Under the pieces are notes generated by a model that worked only from the letters and a program-made list of their open reading frames with translations, searched no databases and was not told where the DNA came from. Source: Deltaproteobacteria bacterium (lineage in GTDB: Bacteria; Desulfobacterota; SM23-61). Taken from it: 9,084 nucleotides of DNA. Location: contig JAPLIW010000618.1 of assembly GCA_026388915.1 (NCBI GenBank), forward strand, positions 1 to 9,084, given 5' to 3'. Of the stretch, positions 1 to 6,900 are shown piece by piece. Made by a program: the position numbers and the translations under genes. Each line of letters begins with the position of its first letter. Position 1 is the stretch's first letter.

Positions 1-1158
1 GGCTTTCTCTTTTCCGGGTTTCCCTGGGAGCTTCTGGGATACTCCCAGTATCTCACCCTTCCCCTGGTTCAAATCGCCGACATCACCGGAGTGTATGGGG
101 TATCCTTCCTGATCGTCCTGGTCAACGCCGCAATTTACCGCCTCTTGGAAGCCTTCATCGATCGGAATTGGAAGCCGGTCCATAAAGAAATTCTGGCCAC
201 CGGGCTTCTTCTGGTCCTGTCCGCGGCCTATGGCTACTGGCGGCTGGCCGGAATGAGTCCGGAGAATAAAGAAGGGGCTCCGGTCCGCATTGCCCTCATC
301 CAGGCAAACATCCCCCAGGATGTGAAGTGGGAGCCCAAATTCCAGGAAGAGACCCTGAGGACCTACGTGGACCTCACCCTCAGGACCCGGTACATTTTCC
401 CCCACCTGGTCATCTGGCCTGAGACGGCAACTCCTTTCTTTTTCCAGGATTCCTCTCCCTACCAGTCCCGAATCCTGGAGTTGAGCCGGACCATGGGAAC
501 CCATCTCCTTTTCGGCTCACCCGCCTACGACCACAAGGGCCGGGAAACCCGTTATTACAACAGCGCCTTCCACATCTCCCCCGAGGGAAAGGCGGCCGGC
601 CGGTACGACAAGATCCACCTCGTTCCTTTCGGCGAATATGCCCCGCTCTCGGGCATTCTGGGATTCACCCGGGAAATCATCGGCGCCATGGGGGATTTTC
701 AGTCCGGGGATGAAGTTCGGAACCTGGATGTCCCCCAGGGAAATTTCGGGGTTCTCATCTGCTACGAGGCCATCTTCCCCGAACTGACCCGCCAGTTCGT
801 GGACCGGGGAGCCCGGTTCCTGGTCAACATCACCAACGACGCCTGGTTCGGGCGCACGGCGGCCCCCTACCAGCACATCTCCATGGCTGCCCTGCGGGCC
901 GTCGAAAACCGGGTCCCCATCGCCCGGGCTGCCAACACCGGAATTTCGGGGTTCATTCACCCCAGCGGACAGATTCTCCAGACCTCGGAGATCTTTACAA
1001 AGTCGATTCTTTCCGGTATCCTATATCTCAAGAAGAGATGGAGCTTTTACACTCAGTTCGGGGACCTCTTCAGCTACCTCTGCATGGGGTTCACGACGAT
1101 TTTTTTGCTCTGGGTCCGATTTAGAAGGGAAGACCGTGTGGAACGAAGTCGAGAGTAA
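1..1158 (+). CDS. lnt: Apolipoprotein N-acyltransferase (Lnt), 5'-truncated by the window edge
   Basis: Inner-membrane enzyme that transfers a third acyl chain from phospholipid to the N-terminal cysteine of apolipoproteins, the last step of lipoprotein maturation. The frame is open from base 1, so the window holds the last 385 residues; the E. coli protein has about 510. The fragment starts inside the membrane domain (GFPWELLGYSQ, then QIADITGVYGVSF). The nitrilase-like domain follows from about residue 95. The expected catalytic triad is visible: Glu141 (VIWPETATP), Lys204 (YDKIHLVPFGEYAPL) and Cys254 (GVLICYEAIFPE). NITNDAWFG and a final hydrophobic segment near residues 355-375 complete the family pattern. 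The GTG at 91 lies in the middle of conserved sequence and is not a start. The 3' end overlaps prfB by 23 bases, so the two genes are probably cotranscribed. Confidence 0.96.
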   Translation, partial: GFLFSGFPWELLGYSQYLTLPLVQIADITGVYGVSFLIVLVNAAIYRLLEAFIDRNWKPVHKEILATGLLLVLSAAYGYWRLAGMSPENKEGAPVRIALIQANIPQDVKWEPKFQEETLRTYVDLTLRTRYIFPHLVIWPETATPFFFQDSSPYQSRILELSRTMGTHLLFGSPAYDHKGRETRYYNSAFHISPEGKAAGRYDKIHLVPFGEYAPLSGILGFTREIIGAMGDFQSGDEVRNLDVPQGNFGVLICYEAIFPELTRQFVDRGARFLVNITNDAWFGRTAAPYQHISMAALRAVENRVPIARAANTGISGFIHPSGQILQTSEIFTKSILSGILYLKKRWSFYTQFGDLFSYLCMGFTTIFLLWVRFRREDRVERSRE

Positions 1159-2234
1159 GATTCCTCTCCTGGAAGAGAAAGTACAGGCCCTCCGAGGTCA
1201 TCTTTGACTTAGACGCCAAGATCGCCCGCCTCGCCGAGATCGAGCAGGAAACCCTCAAGCCTAACTTCTGGAACGACAACGAAGGAGCGCAGAAGATCCT
1301 CAAGGAGAGGACCGCCCTGCGTTCCGGAGTGGAGCTCTGGGAGAAGCTGAAGGCCGAGATGGAGGAGGCCAAGGGGTATTTCGAACTGGCCAAGGAAGAG
1401 AACGACGAGGAGACCCTGAAGGAAGTTTCGGCCAAGGTTTCCCAGGTGGAGAAAGACCTCCAGTCGGCGGAGTTCGAACGCATGCTGGGGGGGGAGAGCG
1501 ACCGGAACAACGCCATCGTCTCCATCCATTCCGGGGCCGGGGGAACCGAGGCCCAGGACTGGGCCAGCATGCTCTTGAGGATGTACCTGCGGTGGACGGA
1601 GCGGAAGGGATTCCGGACCGAAGTCATCGACACCCTCGTGGGCGAGGAGGCCGGGATCAAGAGCGCCACCTTTGAAGTCACGGGAGAGTATGCGTACGGC
1701 TACCTCAAGGCCGAGGTGGGAATCCACCGGTTGGTCCGCATCTCTCCCTTCGACGCCGGCAAGCGGCGCCATACCTCCTTCGCCTCGGTTTTTGTCTATC
1801 CGGAAATCAACGAAGATATCGTGATTGACATCAAGGACGAAGACCTCCGGGTTGACACCTTTCGCTCGAGCGGAGCCGGCGGGCAGCATGTGAACAAGAC
1901 CGAGTCGGCGGTGCGCTTCACCCACCTCCCGACGGGGATTGTGGTCCAATGCCAGAACGAGCGGTCCCAGCACAAGAACCGAGCCATGGCCCTGAAGGTG
2001 TTGAAAGCCCGCATCTATGAGCTGAAGCTGAGGGAGCAGGAAGAGAAGGCCGAAGCCCTCCATAGCACCCAAAAGGACATCGCCTGGGGAAGCCAGATTC
2101 GCTCCTATGTCCTCCAACCCTACCGCCTGGTCAAGGATCACCGCACCAATTTCGAGATGGGCAACGTGGACGCGGTGCTGGACGGGGACCTGGACGCTTT
2201 CATCGAGGGGTATCTTCTCCAAAAAGCCACCTAA
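1136..2234 (+). CDS. prfB: Peptide chain release factor 2, expressed by +1 programmed frameshift
   Basis: Recognises UGA and UAA stop codons and triggers peptide release on the ribosome. Translation starts at GTG 1136 (AGGGA five bases upstream) and runs 23 codons (MWNEVESKIPLL...LRGHL) to an in-frame TGA at 1205. The rest is in the +1 frame from GAC at 1206 (DLDAKIARLAEIEQ...) to TAA at 2234. The spliced product is 23 + 342 = 365 residues, matching E. coli RF2. The anticodon-like SPF tripeptide is at residues 203-205 (bases 1743-1751). The peptidyl-transferase GGQ motif is at 248-250 (bases 1878-1886, in SSGAGGQHVN). The residue corresponding to the variable position 246 of E. coli RF2 is Ser here. 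A prediction that ignores the frameshift would begin at 1329 and lose about 64 residues. The gene overlaps the end of lnt. Confidence 0.97.
1194..1208 (+). promoter_or_regulatory. RF2 autoregulatory +1 recoding site
   Basis: The slippery sequence CTT TGA C occupies 1202-1208. An internal Shine-Dalgarno-like GAGGT lies at 1194-1198, leaving three bases before CTT, the same geometry as in E. coli prfB. When RF2 is scarce the UGA is decoded slowly, the peptidyl-tRNA slips forward one base and full-length RF2 is made. When RF2 is plentiful the 23-residue peptide terminates. The mechanism is established for the family; the site itself is read directly here. Confidence 0.95.
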
Positions 2235-2244
2235 AACCTTAATG

Positions 2245-2439
2245 GGACACAGATGAACACAGATTACACAGATTTTAAAAAAACCCCATTTGCTTTTTGG
2301 CATAAAATATTCTAATGTTCGTTCATTCAGGTTGATCTGTGCTTCATAAAAGGTCTTTTCGTAATGTAGACGATTCGTCGTTTAGTTTCTCTTTCCACTC
2401 TATTATTTCATCTGTGTTTATCTGTGTTCATCGGTGTCC
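2245..2439. repeat. 195-bp element bounded by inverted arrays of a period 9-10 ACACAGAT motif
   Basis: The left arm has ACACAGAT at 2247, 2257 and 2266. The right arm has ATCTGTGT at 2410 and 2420 and ATCGGTGT at 2430. Bases 2245-2272 match the reverse complement of 2411-2439 at all but about two positions plus one single-base gap. The interior is AT-rich, with no gene and no obvious transposase end. The element starts 10 bases after the prfB stop and ends 8 bases before the ATG of the hydrolase gene, so it fills almost the whole gap. The arms could form a long RNA hairpin in a read-through transcript. It may be a non-autonomous or REP-like element; I cannot name an established family. Confidence 0.8.
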
Positions 2440-2447
2440 AATAAAGT

Positions 2448-3200
2448 ATGGAACTTTATGTTCTGGGTTCGGGTACATGCATTCCCACGGTTGACCGCGG
2501 TCCTTCGGGCCTGGCCCTTTCCTTCGGACCGCACCTGATCTTGCTTGACGGCGGCGGGGGCAGCCTGCGCCAGATGCCCAGGCTGGGCCTGGACTTCCGG
2601 AAAGTGGATTTTCAATGCCTCACCCACTTCCACCCCGACCACGTCATCGACCTGATTCCCCTCCTCTTCGCCATGAACTATACCGTGGATTTCACCCGCT
2701 CCGACCCCTTCCATATCATCGGGCCCGTCGGGCTTAAGATTTTTTTCGAAAAGATGCGGGGGATATTCGGTCACTGGATCGAAGCCCACACCTATCCCCT
2801 CTCCTTGCATGAAGCCGGGAATGGCGAGATCGATTTTCAGGATTTTTCGGTCCAGACCCGGCCGATGCTGCATTCCACAAGCAGCATCGGTTTCCGGGTG
2901 AATGCCGAAGGCCGGTCGATAGCCTATTCCGGGGATACGGATTATTGCGGGGATATCGTCACCCTGGGAAAAGAAGCGGATCTCCTGGTCCTGGAGTGCT
3001 CCTTCCCCGATGAAAGGAAAAAAGAGGGACACCTCACTCCCACCCTGGCCGGCCGAATCGCTCGCGAGGCGGGAGCCAAAAAACTCCTCCTCACCCACTT
3101 CTACCCGGTTTTCGGAGGGCACGACATCCGGAAAGAATGCGGTCAGGAGTTCTCCGGGGAGATCCTCCTGGCCGTCGATGGAATGAAACTGAATATCTGA
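2448..3200 (+). CDS. Metallo-beta-lactamase-fold hydrolase, RNase Z-like
   Basis: 250 residues. The N-terminus MELYVLGSGTCIPT is the usual first strand of RNase Z and related hydrolases, which supports the ATG at 2448. The metal-binding motif THFHPDH gives His60, His62, Asp64 and His65. His142 (MLHST), Asp163 (SGDTDY) and His217 (LLLTHFYP) complete a two-zinc site. The HLTPTLAGRIAREAGAKK segment at 195-212 is typical of the group. At 250 residues it is shorter than the roughly 300 of bacterial RNase Z, and I see no clear exosite arm for tRNA, so a general phosphodiesterase or hydrolase role is as likely as tRNA 3' processing. No Shine-Dalgarno sequence is visible in the CCAATAAAGT before the ATG, where the repeat element ends. 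The gene converges on the minus-strand gene beyond it. Confidence 0.88.
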   Translation: MELYVLGSGTCIPTVDRGPSGLALSFGPHLILLDGGGGSLRQMPRLGLDFRKVDFQCLTHFHPDHVIDLIPLLFAMNYTVDFTRSDPFHIIGPVGLKIFFEKMRGIFGHWIEAHTYPLSLHEAGNGEIDFQDFSVQTRPMLHSTSSIGFRVNAEGRSIAYSGDTDYCGDIVTLGKEADLLVLECSFPDERKKEGHLTPTLAGRIAREAGAKKLLLTHFYPVFGGHDIRKECGQEFSGEILLAVDGMKLNI

Positions 3201-3300
3201 CCCATCCCCCTCATCAAAGCCAGCCCCGTCCTTCTTCCTCGAACCATTTTCTTTTAATTTCCTTAAGGTAAACCCCCGCTCTGCCGAGGGGCTCCCAGTG

Positions 3301-3590
3301 TTTGACACTTCCGGGATGCTTGGGTTGTGGCCCGGGGGCAAGGAACTTCAGGGCAAAAAGCATCGGCCGGGCTGGCCCTCTTCTGGAGGCTTCGACCGAA
3401 TTCCGCAAGGTGCGGCGGGCCGATCGGGCGACCGGCCGGTCGCTCCAACAAGGAGAGAACCCCTTCATCGGAGGTTCAAACGGTTGGCCCGCCCACTCCA
3501 TGGAATGGAAGCTGCCTCATGGTTTTTGCACAGAAGGTCCTTGCCCCCGGGCCTGGCACCCGACCGAAGGCCACCTTTAGGAAGTGCCCA
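3301..3590. repeat. About 290-bp imperfect palindrome (nested inverted repeat)
   Basis: The arm at 3329-3363 matches the reverse complement of 3519-3553 at 31 of 35 positions, including an uninterrupted 16 bases (GGCCCGGGGGCAAGGA). Pairing continues outward with a CACTTCC match (near 3306 and 3580) and inward with GAGGC (3386) and GGCGGGCC/GGCCCGCC (near 3415 and 3486), though with gaps and bulges. Near the centre is a perfect 16-base palindrome at 3428-3443 (GCGACCGGCCGGTCGC). Several overlapping open frames cross it on both strands, but their proteins are low-complexity Pro/Arg-rich and are mirror images of one another, as expected from a palindrome. It lies between convergent genes, where it could end transcription from both sides. 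It is otherwise unassigned. Confidence 0.7.
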
Positions 3591-3633
3591 TTTCAATCCG
3601 CTTTGAGGGGTTCACTGTTTTTCTTACCTCCGG

Positions 3634-3685
3634 CTCTGCGGGAGGTCATGATTATTTTTTCTCTGCGAGCTCTGCGCCCTCTGCG
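3634..3685 (-). repeat. Period-9 CGCAGAG array after the 426-residue gene
   Basis: On the plus strand CTCTGCG occurs at 3661, 3670 and 3679, exactly nine bases apart, with a further copy at 3634. Read in the direction of the minus-strand gene this is CGCAGAG repeated three times, starting 7 bases after the stop codon and followed by an A-run. I found no clear inverted partner array nearby, unlike the two related elements in this window. Confidence 0.65.
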
Positions 3686-3692
3686 ACAGATC

Positions 3693-4973
3693 TTATTTTC
3701 GGTGGTGTAACTTCGGCGCGGCTTTGAAACTCAGGCCGTTTTCGGTCAGCGCGCGTGCGGTCAGGTTCACGGAATCATGCTTGTCCAGGTAGTTCTGGAG
3801 CAAAGCGGGCATCTCCCCGGAGGCTTCGATTTCTTTCTTCTCCCGGAAATAGTCGAAGATATCGGATGGATGGGGCCGCCCCTTTTCGGTTTCGATTTCG
3901 CTTCCTTCGTGCTTGGCGGCGATGTTGGCCACGTGGTCGGCCAGCCGGACCAGTTCTTCCCTCCGGTTGTAGGGCTGGCGGACAATGCTCTTCCAGGTCT
4001 CGGTGACGTGGTGCTCGATGCGCACGATGTCCTCGAAGCCCAGTTTCTTGCGGACTTCGGCGATGATTTCGATGGTCTGATTGTCGACCGAGTTGCTGAG
4101 GTTGAACCCGATCAGCGGGCAGGAGCCGTCTTTGGCGGAGAAGAGCTTGCCGCCGATCAGCGTCCAGAGAGCGGCATAGGGGTTGTCGTTGCCCATGAAT
4201 ACCGAAATCTTGAATTCGTTCTGGATCCCCAGTTTCCGGAGCATGTATCCCAGAAATACGGTTCCCGGGTTGATGTTCAACACCTGCCGGATTCCGTAGT
4301 TCGTGTAGTAGTAGAGGAATTCATCCACCCATTTCAGGGGATATTCGTTGGGCTGTCCGATCCCCCCGAAATATCCGGTGATGGTCTCCGGGCCTCCCAG
4401 GTGAACATTGGACCCGTCGGTCCCCTTGGTATCCAGGGTTTCCACAAAACTGGCTCCCATGACCTGCATGGCAGCAGCAAAAGCGAGGATGTCGCCCTGA
4501 TCCTGCTCCTGTTCTTTCATCTTGCGCACCCGGATGAACCGCCCGGGCATGAGCTCTTTCTTAGTGATTGCCTGCCTGGCCTCTTCTATGACCCATGGGA
4601 AATACTGGGCCGCGCTGATCTCCAGGGTAACGGCAAACTTGTTCTTGAATTTTACCTGGCTGGCTTTTTCCCCCAGAACAGACCTTTGGTATTCAGCCAC
4701 CGAAATGAATGCCTTGGCATCCCTCTGGGCGATCAACCACTTTACGTCCGCCAAGTAGGGTGACTTTTCCTTATCCAGCCGTCCCATTAAGTTTTCCAGC
4801 TTCCCGGCTTCATTGGCTTTGGCGTTGATCTCTTCCGGGGTCCCATATTTGGCCACGACCGCCAGAAATTCTTTAATCACCCGGCTTTTGGGATCTAACA
4901 GCAGATCGTTGATGGCGTCCAGCTGTTTTCCCGAAATTCTTAACCTTGCCCGAAGATCTTCTTTTTTGGCCAT
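3693..4973 (-). CDS. Conserved-looking protein of unknown function, 426 residues
   Basis: I do not recognise this family. The ATG at 4973 is preceded by GGGAGGA eight bases upstream, so the start is well supported. The product is soluble-looking, with no signal peptide or membrane segment. Residues 1-110 are mainly charged helix. Residues 115-330 look like an alpha/beta catalytic core, with dense Gly/Asn/Asp motifs typical of an enzyme pocket: ETLDTKGTDGSNVHLGGPET (178-197), YFGGIGQPNEYPLKW (201-215), LNINPGTVFLGY (232-243), FMGNDNPYAAL (259-269) and IGFNLSNSVDNQT (288-300). HHVTETW follows at 321-327. The tail is charged and ends HHRK. A TIM-barrel-like enzyme is possible but is a guess. The transporter pseudogene lies just upstream on the same strand. 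Confidence 0.85.
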   Translation of the reverse strand: MAKKEDLRARLRISGKQLDAINDLLLDPKSRVIKEFLAVVAKYGTPEEINAKANEAGKLENLMGRLDKEKSPYLADVKWLIAQRDAKAFISVAEYQRSVLGEKASQVKFKNKFAVTLEISAAQYFPWVIEEARQAITKKELMPGRFIRVRKMKEQEQDQGDILAFAAAMQVMGASFVETLDTKGTDGSNVHLGGPETITGYFGGIGQPNEYPLKWVDEFLYYYTNYGIRQVLNINPGTVFLGYMLRKLGIQNEFKISVFMGNDNPYAALWTLIGGKLFSAKDGSCPLIGFNLSNSVDNQTIEIIAEVRKKLGFEDIVRIEHHVTETWKSIVRQPYNRREELVRLADHVANIAAKHEGSEIETEKGRPHPSDIFDYFREKKEIEASGEMPALLQNYLDKHDSVNLTARALTENGLSFKAAPKLHHRK

Positions 4974-5034
4974 GCCGTCATTCCTCCCTTATGGTTCGAT
5001 TCCCACGCGATAGAACGAGCTTTGGATAACTCTA

Positions 5035-5062
5035 TGATTAAGGATCACCCGGAGGTTGTCAA
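5035..5062 (-). promoter_or_regulatory. Candidate promoter for the 426-residue gene
   Basis: On the minus strand a perfect TTGACA (5057-5062) is followed after 16 bases by TAATCA (5035-5040), a poor -10 match. It lies about 60 bases upstream of the ATG and downstream of the transporter remnant, where a separate promoter would be expected. The weak -10 keeps confidence low. Confidence 0.35.
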
Positions 5063-5088
5063 GAAGGAAAACTGGAAAAGCTGGAAGC

Positions 5089-5106
5089 CTCGTGAAAAAG
5101 CTCTTG
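5089..5106. repeat. Possible degenerate end of the MITE-like element found at 7514-7648
   Basis: The 18 bases CTCGTGAAAAAGCTCTTG resemble the left end of the element at 7521-7539 (CTCGTAAAAAGTCTCTTG) apart from one inserted and one missing base. It is a solo fragment just downstream of the transporter pseudogene, with no second end seen nearby. The match is short and could be coincidence. Confidence 0.3.
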
Positions 5107-5140
5107 GGATGACGTGCTAAAGATCCTGGGTCCCCGAAAT

Positions 5141-5445
5141 TTACGCAATTTCTTCCTTGGGGATCTCTTCCCGCTTTTTCCTCATCCAGGGGATGAAGGG
5201 GGAAACCAGGAGAAAAAGGGCGATGATCAATGACGCCGCGGCGAGGGGTCTGGTGAAGAAGATGGAAAAATCTCCCTGGGACATAATCAGGGACTTGCGC
5301 AGGTTGTTCTCCATGAGCGGCCCGAGGACGAAGGCCAGGACGCGCAGGGTCATGTCCGTGGACCCCCCGCTGGCCAGGGACAGATGAGGGTCACGGGCTT
5401 GGCCGCAAAATCAGCCGCCAGGGCGGATCGGAGGGAATCGGTTAA
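5141..5445 (-). pseudogene. Chimeric remnant: start of a TctC-like binding protein joined to the end of a TctA-like permease
   Basis: The TctA-like part is clear: after ATG 5353 the protein reads RVLAFVLGPLMENNLRKSL, then a DFSIFFTRP segment, a last membrane helix (near residues 35-56) and a charged tail ending at TAA 5141, as in the C-terminus of the tripartite tricarboxylate transporter large permease. Upstream, two frames joined by one missing base in a six-base C-run (5363-5368, plus strand) read ALAADFAAKPVTLICPWPAG and then GSTDMTLRVLA. This is the mature N-terminus of a TctC-type periplasmic binding protein (PxGGxTDxxxRxLA) with the end of its signal peptide. The parts meet near 5333-5341. 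Everything between early tctC and late tctA, including any tctB, is gone, so no functional transporter is made. The TctA assignment is firm; the TctC half rests on one short motif. Confidence 0.8.
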
Positions 5446-5453
5446 GAAGAATC

Positions 5454-5750
5454 TTAGCCGGGTTCTTCCTCCGGCCCCAATATCTTCTGCAGCACGCTCT
5501 TGGGGGCCGAAGGCGCATCCTCGGGGAGGTACACCATAACCCCCCCCTTCACCGGCCGAATGACGATCTTCCCTTCCGCGGCCATCCTCTGGGTCACTTC
5601 CACCGGGTTCTTACCGAAGTGTTCCTTGAAAGCCTGGTTGAACCCGCTGTAAACGGTATGGATCCCCCGGTACGGGGGCTTCCGGAGCCGCTTGATCGCC
5701 CGGAAGATGAACTCGTCTTCGCTGATTGGGGCCGTGCGCTCTTCGTCCAT
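5454..5750 (-). CDS. Small winged-helix-like protein, 98 residues
   Basis: An upstream in-frame ATG at 5780 would add ten residues but would overlap the preceding stop. The ATG at 5750 is preferred because AGGGAGGAG lies six bases before it. The protein begins MDEERTAPISEDEFIFRAIK. Predicted helices at about 11-23 and 34-60 are followed by a two-strand hairpin (KIVIRPVKGGVMVYLPEDAP, 61-80), which resembles a winged helix-turn-helix fold and might bind nucleic acid. The C-terminus is acidic. It starts 26 bases after the lipoate-ligase-like gene and is probably in the same transcript. No named family is recognised, so function is not assigned. Confidence 0.75.
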   Translation of the reverse strand: MDEERTAPISEDEFIFRAIKRLRKPPYRGIHTVYSGFNQAFKEHFGKNPVEVTQRMAAEGKIVIRPVKGGVMVYLPEDAPSAPKSVLQKILGPEEEPG

Positions 5751-5776
5751 TTCGTCTCCTCCCTTTCTCTCGCTTT

Positions 5777-6862
5777 TCAAACCGCCTTTTTAGCCGACTC
5801 CAGCACCAGGCGAACCAGGTCGTCGGGCGTGGTACCGGTGAGCTGGTAGTTCGGCTTGCCGTAAATGGCCTGAACCTTTTCCCGGATGGGACCTTCTTCC
5901 AGGGGGGCCCCTTTCAAGCACCCCTCCATCTCTTCCAACGCGATAACCGGAGAGCAAAGAACGTTTCCCGAGAAGAGGAGATTCTGGATCACTCCGTCCT
6001 TTACTAAAATCACCGCCCGGATCAGCCCTCCCCGGGGGACTTTCCAGATGGACTCCCCCCGCTTCACGCCGGGGCTCAGCGGGCCGAATTTCCTCCCTTC
6101 CGTCCGGGCAAGAAGGATGTCGGGAGAATACTTCTCCCGGTTTTCCTGCTCGTACTTCATCTCCACTTCGCTGAGGCAGCCCAGAACCAGCTTGACCCCG
6201 AAGATCTTTTCCAGCGACTGCCGGTACGCTTCCCTGACTTCTTCCAGGGGGATCGGCCTGCCGGTTAATTCCTCCAGGGATATGGCCCTTTCTCCCGCGG
6301 TTTTGGCCTCCTTGTCGGCGAACTTCTCCAGGGGAATGTTCAGGGCGGGGTTGATCTTGTCGATGGGAGAAGGCTTGACCAGCGTAACGCTGGCCCCGCT
6401 CCAGATGTCCCCAAAAAAGCTTCCCCCCATCCAGGAGAGCTTCCTCCCGCCCACTTCCATGTCGTTGAACGGCCGATACTGAGCGGCGGTTCCCCACCGG
6501 CCGTTGAATTCCTCGGCCATCCGGGAAATGACGGTCTGGAAAATCTCCGCCACGGTGGGGGGCATATACTGTTTGCCCACGATGATATACACGACGACGA
6601 ACCCCGGATATCCCACATTCACATAATAAGGCTGCAGGCGCCGGCTCACGCCGATGTCATGGGCCCGGCAGTAATCCAGGTTGATGTCCTTCTCCGGGTC
6701 GGGATAAAAACCCAGGGAAATGCCGATTTTCTTTATGCTGCAGAAAGTCACGGTATCCGGCACCCGGCCTTCCATCCGGGCCCGTTGAATGGCGGGATTC
6801 AGGAAAGCCGAGTTCTCATTCAAATCCACATAGAGATCAATCAGTCTCCATTCCTTGGCCAT
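5777..6862 (-). CDS. Divergent lipoate-protein ligase A-like protein
   Basis: 361 residues; AAAGGAGG ends five bases before the ATG at 6862. Members of this family attach lipoate (or biotin-like groups) to a lysine of carrier domains such as the E2 proteins or glycine cleavage H protein. Resemblance to LplA: the N-terminus WRLIDLYVDLNENSAFLNPA, then ISLGFYPDPEKDINLDYCRA (48-67), the position of the catalytic lysine in NDMEVGGRKLSWMGG (Lys141), KYSPDILLAR near 244-253, and a C-terminal accessory domain (GGLIRAVILVKDGVIQNLLF, 278-297). The usual RRxxGGGxVxH loop that binds the lipoyl-adenylate is missing: after Arg74-Arg75 it reads LQPYYVNVGYPGFVVVY. Transfer chemistry may therefore be altered or lost, or another ligand may be bound. 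The family assignment is fairly sure and the activity is not. Confidence 0.8.
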   Translation of the reverse strand: MAKEWRLIDLYVDLNENSAFLNPAIQRARMEGRVPDTVTFCSIKKIGISLGFYPDPEKDINLDYCRAHDIGVSRRLQPYYVNVGYPGFVVVYIIVGKQYMPPTVAEIFQTVISRMAEEFNGRWGTAAQYRPFNDMEVGGRKLSWMGGSFFGDIWSGASVTLVKPSPIDKINPALNIPLEKFADKEAKTAGERAISLEELTGRPIPLEEVREAYRQSLEKIFGVKLVLGCLSEVEMKYEQENREKYSPDILLARTEGRKFGPLSPGVKRGESIWKVPRGGLIRAVILVKDGVIQNLLFSGNVLCSPVIALEEMEGCLKGAPLEEGPIREKVQAIYGKPNYQLTGTTPDDLVRLVLESAKKAV

Positions 6863-6900
6863 CCCATCCTCCTTTCTGCCGAGCGGAGTTGAAGAATCAA

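Noticed and set aside
91..93. GTG as the start of lnt
   Set aside because: The conserved sequence continues in frame upstream to base 1, so the gene is cut by the window edge.
1209..2303. 364-residue open frame on the minus strand
   Set aside because: It is antisense to prfB, whose SPF and GGQ motifs prove the plus-strand frame. The product is a low-complexity Leu/Val/Gly-rich shadow.
3214..3606. Overlapping open frames of 62-127 residues on both strands
   Set aside because: They cross the large palindrome, encode Pro/Arg-rich peptides that mirror one another, and lack convincing ribosome sites.
3777..4763. 328-residue open frame on the plus strand
   Set aside because: It is the antisense shadow of the 426-residue gene, which has the better start signal and protein-like composition.
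5751..5780. Ten-residue N-terminal extension of the 98-residue protein
   Set aside because: It overlaps the previous stop codon and contains the ribosome site of the ATG at 5750.
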